This document shows, piece by piece, positions 1-5,176 of a stretch of DNA of 10,141 nucleotides. The DNA is taken from assembly GCA_963606965.1 (NCBI GenBank), contig CAVDAL010000094.1:1-10141 (forward strand), in the 5' to 3' direction. Made by a program: the position numbers and the translations under genes. The number at the start of each line of letters is the position of its first letter. Position 1 is the first letter of the stretch. The DNA comes from CAVDAL01 sp963606965. Lineage in GTDB: Bacteria; Actinomycetota; Coriobacteriia; Coriobacteriales; QAMH01. The notes beneath the pieces were generated by a model. It worked only from the letters and a program-made list of their open reading frames with translations. It had not been told where the DNA came from and did not search any database.

Positions 1-25
1 CGTGGAAGGATAGGACGTTGCTGAG

Positions 26-52
26 TTGTTCAGAGGCCTTTTTTTGTATAAT
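26..52 (+). promoter_or_regulatory. Candidate leuS promoter
   Basis: A perfect TATAAT -10 box is seen at 47-52. The best -35 candidates are weak: TTGTTC at 26-31 (15-base spacer) or GTTGTT at 25-30 (16-base spacer). A T7 run at 39-45 lies inside the spacer. Transcription would start near 58-60, giving a leuS leader of about 95 bases. The -10 box is convincing; the -35 assignment is not. Confidence 0.55.
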
Positions 53-73
53 GGCGTACTGTTGATAATACGA

Positions 74-110
74 AGTCTGTAAAGTTATTTATTGTTCTTT
101 CTTTCAGGCT
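74..110 (+). promoter_or_regulatory. Hairpin in the leuS 5' leader
   Basis: AGTCTG (74-79) pairs with CAGGCT (105-110) including one G-U pair. After a bulged T80, AAAG (81-84) pairs with CTTT (101-104). This gives a 10-bp stem with a 16-base T-rich loop. No T tract follows, so it is not an intrinsic terminator. The leader is too short and lacks the elements of a full T-box. Its role, such as mRNA stability or tuning of translation, is unknown. Confidence 0.35.
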
Positions 111-123
111 CTAAAATTGTTAG

Positions 124-138
124 AAATTAAATTAAATT
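124..138 (+). repeat. (AAATT)3 tandem repeat ahead of the leuS ribosome binding site
   Basis: Three perfect AAATT units lie directly upstream of the GAAAGG ribosome binding site (141-146), which is 8 bases from the leuS ATG. Unstructured A/T-rich tracts at this position commonly favour 30S loading, so an enhancer-like role is possible. It may equally be simple AT-rich sequence. Confidence 0.4.
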
Positions 139-154
139 AAGAAAGGTTTGTGCA

Positions 155-2707
155 ATGCATCCAGAATATGACGCGCAGTCTATTGAACCAAAATGGCAAA
201 AAGAATGGGAAGATGCGAACATCTATAAAATTGAAGATGAAAGCGACCGCCCTGCCAAGTATGTGTTAGAGATGTTTCCATATCCTTCTGGCGATATTCA
301 TATGGGGCATGTTCGCAATTATACAATTGGCGATGTATATGCTAGATATCTTCATATGCAAGGTTATGATGTTTTGCACCCAATTGGGTGGGATGCTTTT
401 GGCTTACCTGCTGAAAATGCAGCAATCAAACATAAGAGTCATCCTGCAAAGTGGACATATGAAAATATAGCAACTCAAAAAGCGTCATTCAAGCGCATGG
501 GTCTTTCTTATGACTGGGATAGGGCTGTTATAACTTGTGGCGAAGATTATTACCGTTGGGGTCAGTGGTTCTTCCTAAAAATGTATGAGAAGGGGCTTGT
601 TGAACGCAAAAGCAATCCTGTCAACTGGTGTCCTGATTGCAAGACTGTTCTTGCGAATGAACAGGTTGAACAAGGTACATGCTGGCGTTGTCATAATGAA
701 ATCGAACATCGCGAGCTTGAACAATGGTATTTCAAAATTACTGATTATGCGCAGGAATTACTTGATGACCTTGATAAGCTTGATGGCTGGCCAGAACGTG
801 TTAAGCAGATGCAGGCAAATTGGATTGGCAGAAGTGAAGGCGCTGATGTTGACTTTACACTTTGCGATGAAAATGGCGATCCTACAGACACAAAGATTAC
901 TGTTTTTACAACTCGCCCAGACACATTGTTTGGCTGTACATTTTTCCTGCTTGCTCCAGAGCACAAGATGGTAGATGAGCTTGTTGCTGGTACTGAATAT
1001 GAAAGTGCTTGCATGGAAGTTCGAAGCATTGCTGAAAAAGCAACAGCAGTAGAGCGTTCGCAAGGCAGTCGTGAAAAGCATGGCGCATTCACAGGCCGTT
1101 ATGTTATCAATCCAATTAATGGCGTGAAGGTCCCTGTTTGGGTTTCAGATTATGTAATGACTGACTATGGTACAGGCGCTGTTATGGCTGTTCCATCAGG
1201 GGATCAGCGCGACTTTGAATTTGCTCGTAAATATGGCTTGGATATTCCGCCTGTAATTGTTGCTGAAGATGACCCGCTATATGAACAGCTTAAAGATGTT
1301 AAGGAACGTGAAGTTACGAATGTTGATTGGGAAGAAGCATATGCTGCAGAAGGCATAATGGTTCAGTCTGGTCAGTTTACAGGAATGCAAGGCGGCAAAG
1401 GTTCTGAAGGCATGAAAGCTGTCATTGCTTGGCTTGAAGAAAATGGCTGCGGTAAGTCATGCGTTACATTCCGTTTGCGCGATTGGTTGATTTCTCGTCA
1501 GCGCTATTGGGGCAATCCAATCCCGATGATTTATTGCGATGATTGTGGCGTTGTTCCTGTTCCGGAAGAAGATTTGCCTGTTCGCTTACCGCAAGACGTT
1601 GATATTGCTGCTGGCGAAACTTTGAAAGATAACAAAGAGTTTTATGAGTGCACTTGTCCAAAGTGTGGCAAGCCTGCACATCGTGAAACTGACACAATGG
1701 ATACCTTTACATGCAGTTCTTGGTATTATTTGCGCTATACAGATTCGCATAATGATAAAGCAATTTTTGATTCTGCTAAAGCCAATCGCTTTATGCCTGT
1801 CGACCAATATATTGGCGGAATTGAGCATGCAATTTTGCACTTGCTTTACTCACGATTCTTCACAAAAGTTTTTAGAGATTGTGGTCTTGTGGACTTTGAT
1901 GAACCGTTCCAGCGTTTGCTGTGCCAAGGCATGGTAAAGCTTAATGGTGAAACAATGTCGAAGTCAAAGGGCAATACTGTTAGCCCAGAAGAGATGATTG
2001 ATCGCTATGGCTGCGACGCAATGCGCCTTACTATTCTTTTTATGGCTCCGCCTGATAAAGATTTGGATTGGAATGAAGAAGGAATTGCAGGCATTGCTAG
2101 ATTCTTAAGGCGTGCTTGGGGCTATGTTTATGAGCTTTGCGGCGAAGGCGAAGCTGATGGCAATGCTTCTAAATCTTCAAGAGAAGAAGGTGAAGCTGCA
2201 GCTAAGAAGCTTCATCGTGAAATGCATAGAGTTATTGGTAAAGTTAAGACTGATATTGAACGCTTTAACTTCAACACTGCGTTGTCCGCGATCATGGAGC
2301 TTGTGAATGCAACAGCAGATTACTTGAAGGTCTTGGATGCTGCAACTCGTAAGGAATGCGAAGATTTAAGCAAGCTGGATGCAGAAGTTGCAAATGCTAT
2401 TGTCTTGTTGCTTGCTGCATTTGCGCCGCATTGGGCAGAGGAGCTTTGGCACAATGCTTTAGGACATGAAGATTCTGTTTATGAGCAGGAATGGCCAGAG
2501 TTTGACCCAGAAGCTGCGAAGGCAGATGAAGTTGAACGTGCTGTTATGATGGGTGGCAAAGTTAAAGCAAAGATTATGACAGCAGCAGATGCACCAGAAG
2601 ATGAAGTTGTTGCTGCTGCGCTAGAAGCTGTTGCCGACAAGCTTGAAGGCTTAACAGTTCGCAAGACTATTGTTGCTGGTAATGTTGTTAATATCGTCGC
2701 AAATTAA
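155..2707 (+). CDS. leuS: Leucyl-tRNA synthetase (LeuRS), class Ia
   Basis: Charges tRNA-Leu with leucine using ATP in the cytoplasm. The 850-residue length is normal for bacterial LeuRS. The Rossmann catalytic core carries the HIGH-type motif HMGH at 49-52. A first zinc-site candidate has C159, C162, C176 and C179. The CP1 editing domain carries TTRPDT (252-257) and GTGAVMAVP followed by SGDQRD (348-353), which keeps D350 and D353. A second Cys cluster (C461, C464, C501, C504) follows. The KMSKS loop reads TMSKS (600-604), with Thr instead of the usual first Lys. An anticodon-binding helical domain and the small C-terminal domain (GGKVKAKI) complete it. The ATG at 155 has GAAAGG 8 bases upstream and gives the expected family N-terminus. 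It appears to be a single-gene unit with its own promoter, separated by 410 bases from rimP. The identification is very secure. Confidence 0.98.
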   Translation: MHPEYDAQSIEPKWQKEWEDANIYKIEDESDRPAKYVLEMFPYPSGDIHMGHVRNYTIGDVYARYLHMQGYDVLHPIGWDAFGLPAENAAIKHKSHPAKWTYENIATQKASFKRMGLSYDWDRAVITCGEDYYRWGQWFFLKMYEKGLVERKSNPVNWCPDCKTVLANEQVEQGTCWRCHNEIEHRELEQWYFKITDYAQELLDDLDKLDGWPERVKQMQANWIGRSEGADVDFTLCDENGDPTDTKITVFTTRPDTLFGCTFFLLAPEHKMVDELVAGTEYESACMEVRSIAEKATAVERSQGSREKHGAFTGRYVINPINGVKVPVWVSDYVMTDYGTGAVMAVPSGDQRDFEFARKYGLDIPPVIVAEDDPLYEQLKDVKEREVTNVDWEEAYAAEGIMVQSGQFTGMQGGKGSEGMKAVIAWLEENGCGKSCVTFRLRDWLISRQRYWGNPIPMIYCDDCGVVPVPEEDLPVRLPQDVDIAAGETLKDNKEFYECTCPKCGKPAHRETDTMDTFTCSSWYYLRYTDSHNDKAIFDSAKANRFMPVDQYIGGIEHAILHLLYSRFFTKVFRDCGLVDFDEPFQRLLCQGMVKLNGETMSKSKGNTVSPEEMIDRYGCDAMRLTILFMAPPDKDLDWNEEGIAGIARFLRRAWGYVYELCGEGEADGNASKSSREEGEAAAKKLHREMHRVIGKVKTDIERFNFNTALSAIMELVNATADYLKVLDAATRKECEDLSKLDAEVANAIVLLLAAFAPHWAEELWHNALGHEDSVYEQEWPEFDPEAAKADEVERAVMMGGKVKAKIMTAADAPEDEVVAAALEAVADKLEGLTVRKTIVAGNVVNIVAN

Positions 2708-2842
2708 AGGCTACTAAGCTTCGCTTCAAATTTTTTGGAAATTTCCAACGGGCTTTTGCATTTAGTTTGCGAATTTTGCAACTTCGCGTAAGCTCAAATA
2801 TTTTTTTGCAAAACCGAAGCATGATTTCTTCCATTGCCTCGT
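2708..2842 (+). other. AT-rich gap after leuS, no gene
   Basis: No credible coding region is seen. The stretch holds a T6 run (2731-2736), a T7 run (2801-2807), a perfect 14-base palindrome TTGGAAATTTCCAA (2735-2748) and weak stems: AAGC/GCTT at 2716-2726, and GCGAA/TTCGC at 2769-2787. Neither stem is long enough, or placed closely enough to a T run, to be called a canonical intrinsic terminator. leuS transcription could still end here or at the hairpins starting at 2843. Confidence 0.4.
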
Positions 2843-2873
2843 GGCCAGCGATTAATGCTATGTAATGCTGGCC
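2843..2873 (+). terminator. Strong hairpin between leuS and rimP, possible terminator without a U tract
   Basis: GGCCAGC (2843-2849) pairs with GCTGGCC (2867-2873). After a bulged G2850, ATTA (2851-2854) pairs with TAAT (2863-2866). This makes an 11-bp stem with an 8-base loop. It lies after leuS and before the rimP promoter, where a leuS terminator is expected, but no T run follows on either strand. It may be a hairpin-only terminator, an RNA-stabilising element, or part of a small RNA. Confidence 0.4.
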
Positions 2874-2900
2874 TAAGGGAGGCTTTGGCGTGCCTTTAGG
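2872..2900 (+). other. Second hairpin, overlapping and competing with the first
   Basis: CCTAAGGG (2872-2879) pairs with CCTTTAGG (2893-2900) over 8 bp including one G-U pair. C2872 and C2873 are also needed by the hairpin at 2843-2873, so the two cannot both form completely. A weaker CGGA/TCCG stem follows at 2908-2923. Function is unknown. Confidence 0.35.
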
Positions 2901-2939
2901 TTAAACACGGATATATATTTCCGACTATCTAGTTAATTA

Positions 2940-2969
2940 TTGATGTTTGCCCATAAAAGCTGATACACT
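2940..2969 (+). promoter_or_regulatory. Promoter of the rimP-nusA-infB operon
   Basis: TTGATG (2940-2945) as -35 and TACACT (2964-2969) as -10 are separated by 18 bases, and a TGA triplet (2961-2963) directly before the hexamer gives an extended -10. Transcription should begin near 2976, leaving a leader of about 140 bases before rimP. Position after the leuS hairpins and before a tightly packed operon supports the call. Confidence 0.6.
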
Positions 2970-2975
2970 ACAAAC

Positions 2976-3117
2976 GTATTGGTGCGTCTTAAACGTGGCG
3001 CAATCGCTTGCAATTGCTAGCCGCAGTATGGCTTTCACGCCGCTGTGAATACAGAAAGATGCCAATTCAAGGAACGCAGGCTTTGACCCGCGTTCTTTAT
3101 TTAGAAGGAGTTTTTTA
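2976..3117 (+). promoter_or_regulatory. Structured leader RNA upstream of rimP
   Basis: Three successive hairpins are visible. Hairpin A is GTGGC/GCCGC plus GCAAT/ATTGC with a TA bulge (2995-3024). Hairpin B is TTCAC/GTGAA with a GCCGCT loop (3034-3049). Hairpin C, at 3069-3098, is described separately. No open reading frame with a ribosome binding site is seen in the leader. Cis-regulatory leaders before rimP/nusA operons are known in other bacteria, and NusA itself is a plausible regulator of such an RNA. Here that is inference, and I do not recognise a named riboswitch class. Confidence 0.45.
3069..3098 (+). terminator. Terminator-like hairpin (candidate attenuator) before rimP
   Basis: AAGGAACGC (3069-3077) pairs with GCGTTCTTT (3090-3098): 9 bp with one G-U pair. 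Two further G-C pairs lie inside the loop (3079-3080 with 3087-3088). The descending arm runs into a T-rich stretch (TTCTTTATTT, 3093-3102), as in a weak intrinsic terminator. It ends only 4 bases before the AGAAGGAG ribosome binding site (3103-3110), so it could act as an attenuator or affect ribosome loading. Confidence 0.45.
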
Positions 3118-3642
3118 GTGGCAAACAAAGAAACACAACTTATCGAAGCTTTAGAGCCAATTGCTGCTTCGCATGGCTTAGATTTAGTTACTGTTGAAAT
3201 TGCAGGCACAACAAAAAATCCTATTTTGCGCATTTTTTTAGACACGCCAGATGGTGGCATTGATTTAGACCAGCTTGCGAATGCGCAAACATGGGTCGAC
3301 CAAAAAGTTGAAGAGCTTGATCCATTCCAATATTCATATATTTTGGAAGTTTCATCTCCGGGTATTGACAGACCTCTTCGCAAAAAGCAAGATTTTGAAC
3401 GCTTTGCGCAAGAAGATGTGTGCATATATCTGAAGAAGGGCGAGGCTCGCACAAAAGTCAAAGGCGTGTTGCGCGGTGTTGAAGGTGACAATGTTGTTGT
3501 TCTTCAGGAAGATGGTCAAGAAGAACGTGTTGCATTCGACCGTATTAAAAAAGCGCATATTATTGGCAAAATTGACTTCAATAGAAATGACTTTGAAGGA
3601 TTAGAGGAAAAAATTACAACTGAAGATGGAGAGGAAGAATAA
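3118..3642 (+). CDS. rimP: Ribosome maturation factor RimP
   Basis: Assists assembly of the 30S ribosomal subunit in the cytoplasm. The 174-residue protein shows the two-domain RimP layout: an N-terminal alpha/beta domain (about 1-85) ending in the family signature YILEVSSPGIDRPL, then a C-terminal beta-barrel domain with KGVLRGVEGDNVVV. The acidic tail (TTEDGEEE) extends slightly beyond the domain. The start is a GTG with a strong AGAAGGAG ribosome binding site 7 bases upstream, and it gives the expected N-terminus. It is the first gene of the operon, behind a structured leader, and its TAA overlaps the nusA ATG by one base (TAATG), which favours translational coupling. Confidence 0.95.
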   Translation: MANKETQLIEALEPIAASHGLDLVTVEIAGTTKNPILRIFLDTPDGGIDLDQLANAQTWVDQKVEELDPFQYSYILEVSSPGIDRPLRKKQDFERFAQEDVCIYLKKGEARTKVKGVLRGVEGDNVVVLQEDGQEERVAFDRIKKAHIIGKIDFNRNDFEGLEEKITTEDGEEE

Positions 3643-4886
3643 TGTCATCTGCACTTATCGAAGCATTAGCAGACTTAGCTAAGGAAAAAGACATTGATGA
3701 ATTTGTTGTGCTTGAGCGTCTTGAACAGGACTTGGCACGCAGCTACAAAAACATTTTAAATTTGGATTGGGACGCGCGCGTAATTATCGACCGCGCTTCT
3801 GGCAAAATTTATGTATATGAAATGGTTGGTTTGGGTGAAGAAGATCCTGAAACTGGCGAATATGAAGATTATGAAGAACGCGATGTAACTCCAGATGATG
3901 TTTCAAGAATTGCAGCACAGAATGCAAAGCGCGTTATCAATGAGATTGTTCGCGATGCAGCATCTGCAAATATTTACAAGCGTTATATAAATCGCAAAGG
4001 GGAACTTGTAAGTGGCCAAGTTTTGCAGACAACACCTGATTTCACAATTTTAAAGATTGAAGAAGGCGTTGAAGCAGAGCTTCCTCATTTTGATGTGCGT
4101 CGCAAAGAAGGCGAACGCAATGAAAAGCCACCTACTGAACATTACAAGCATAATGACAAGTTGAAGGCTTTGATTATTGATGTTCGTGAGCCAAGTATTG
4201 AAAATTCAAGAGGCGTTTTAGTGCGCAATGAAAGCACACGTCCTCCTATTATTGTTAGCCGTACTCATCCAGATTTGATTCGTCGACTTCTTGAATTGGA
4301 AGTTCCTGAAATTTATGACGGAATTGTCGAAGTTAAATCAATTGCTCGCGAGGCTGGCGCTCGTTCAAAGATTGCTGTTCATTCTCGTGAGGCTAATCTG
4401 GATCCAGTTGGCGCATGCGTAGGCCCTAAGGGTTCACGCATTCGCATGGTTGTTGGTGAGCTCCGTGGTGAACGCATTGATGTAATTCAATGGAATGAAG
4501 ACCCAGCAATTTATGTCAAAAATGCGCTTTCACCAGCAAAGGTAAGCACAGTTGTGATTGATGAAGAATCGCATTATGCAACTATTGTTGTTCCAGATGA
4601 TCAGCTTTCTTTGGCTATTGGCAAAGAAGGGCAAAATGCTCGTTTGGCAGCAAGGCTTACTGGTTGGCATATCGATATTAAGTCTGCTAGCTTGGTTGCA
4701 GCAAGTGGCATGGACATTAGCTTGGCTTCATTGATTGATGATGAAGAAACTGAAGAGCAAGAAGAGCCATTGGATACTCGTTGCATTTATGAAAGTGCAG
4801 ACGGAGTGCGTTGTCGCAATCAGGCTCGCCCTGGTTCAAAATATTGTGGCATTCATGCTAGTGAAGAAGAGGACTTGCTTATTTAA
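3642..4886 (+). CDS. nusA: Transcription termination/antitermination factor NusA with Cys3His tail
   Basis: Binds RNA polymerase and nascent RNA, modulating pausing, intrinsic termination and antitermination. The 414 residues contain the N-terminal polymerase-binding domain (about 1-125), an S1 domain (about 130-200), KH1 (about 205-280, GxxG loop GPKG at 261-264) and KH2 (about 285-350, GKEG at 327-330). E. coli-type acidic repeats are absent. Instead, after an acidic linker (DDEETEEQEEP), the tail carries C381, C391, C402 and H405 (C-x9-C-x10-C-x2-H). This looks like a small zinc-binding motif, and the protein ends soon after. The ATG at 3642 overlaps the rimP stop, with GAGG 7 bases upstream; its own stop overlaps the ylxR start in the same way. 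The NusA call is certain; zinc binding by the tail is inference. Confidence 0.97.
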   Translation: MSSALIEALADLAKEKDIDEFVVLERLEQDLARSYKNILNLDWDARVIIDRASGKIYVYEMVGLGEEDPETGEYEDYEERDVTPDDVSRIAAQNAKRVINEIVRDAASANIYKRYINRKGELVSGQVLQTTPDFTILKIEEGVEAELPHFDVRRKEGERNEKPPTEHYKHNDKLKALIIDVREPSIENSRGVLVRNESTRPPIIVSRTHPDLIRRLLELEVPEIYDGIVEVKSIAREAGARSKIAVHSREANLDPVGACVGPKGSRIRMVVGELRGERIDVIQWNEDPAIYVKNALSPAKVSTVVIDEESHYATIVVPDDQLSLAIGKEGQNARLAARLTGWHIDIKSASLVAASGMDISLASLIDDEETEEQEEPLDTRCIYESADGVRCRNQARPGSKYCGIHASEEEDLLI

Positions 4887-5158
4887 TGACAACAAAGCCC
4901 CACATAAGAACTTGCATTGCATGTGGCAGAAAAGCACAAAAGCATGAGCTTGTGCGCGTTGTGCGATTAAACGCTGGCGAAGTTGAGCTTGATGCAAGTT
5001 CAAAAAAAGATGGCCGTGGGGCATATGTTTGCAAGAAATATGAATGTTTTGAACATGCATGTGAAAAAGGCATGTTTGGGCGAAGATTAAGAACAAAGAT
5101 TCGCGCTAAAGATTTGCAGCAGCTTAAAACAGATTTTTCGGCGCTTTTAGGTTTGTAG
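4886..5158 (+). CDS. rnpM: YlxR family RNA-binding protein (RnpM)
   Basis: A 90-residue basic protein of the YlxR family, coded between nusA and infB as in most Gram-positive bacteria. The family hallmarks are present: RTCIACGR near the N-terminus (residues about 9-16), the central DGRGAYVC segment with GRGAY, and a second Cys (YEC) a few residues later, followed by a basic helix (FGRRLRTKIRAK). In Bacillus subtilis the family member binds RNase P RNA and modulates its activity, hence the name RnpM; whether that holds here is inferred from homology. The start codon overlaps the nusA stop (TAATG). The best ribosome binding site, AGAGGA at 4868-4873, is 12 bases away, so coupling to nusA translation probably matters. 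The stop is followed after 18 bases by infB. Confidence 0.92.
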   Translation: MTTKPHIRTCIACGRKAQKHELVRVVRLNAGEVELDASSKKDGRGAYVCKKYECFEHACEKGMFGRRLRTKIRAKDLQQLKTDFSALLGL

Positions 5159-5176
5159 TAGGGACGGTGTGTAAAA

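Noticed and set aside
1..154. T-box riboswitch or leucine-rich leader peptide before leuS
   Set aside because: The leader is only about 95 bases from the predicted start, with no T-box-type terminator or antiterminator; the only possible short frame (TTG at 92) is not Leu-rich and lacks a ribosome binding site.
2735..2748. Perfect 14-base palindrome TTGGAAATTTCCAA as an operator or terminator
   Set aside because: A single AT-rich palindrome far from either promoter; as a hairpin it has a 5-bp stem without a proper T tract. Recorded only as part of the gap.
2821..2865. A 14-residue reading frame (MISSIASWPAINAM) ending inside the hairpin at 2843-2873
   Set aside because: No ribosome binding site, no codon enrichment typical of a leader peptide, and no neighbouring biosynthetic gene; likely chance.
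2708..3117. tRNA or other classical structural RNA gene in the gap
   Set aside because: No T-loop (GTTCRANNC) or acceptor-stem pattern, and no SRP, 6S or tmRNA signature was recognised on either strand.
2937..3491. Antisense frame of 184 codons across the rimP promoter and gene
   Set aside because: Overlaps a certain rimP and its promoter, with no family resemblance.
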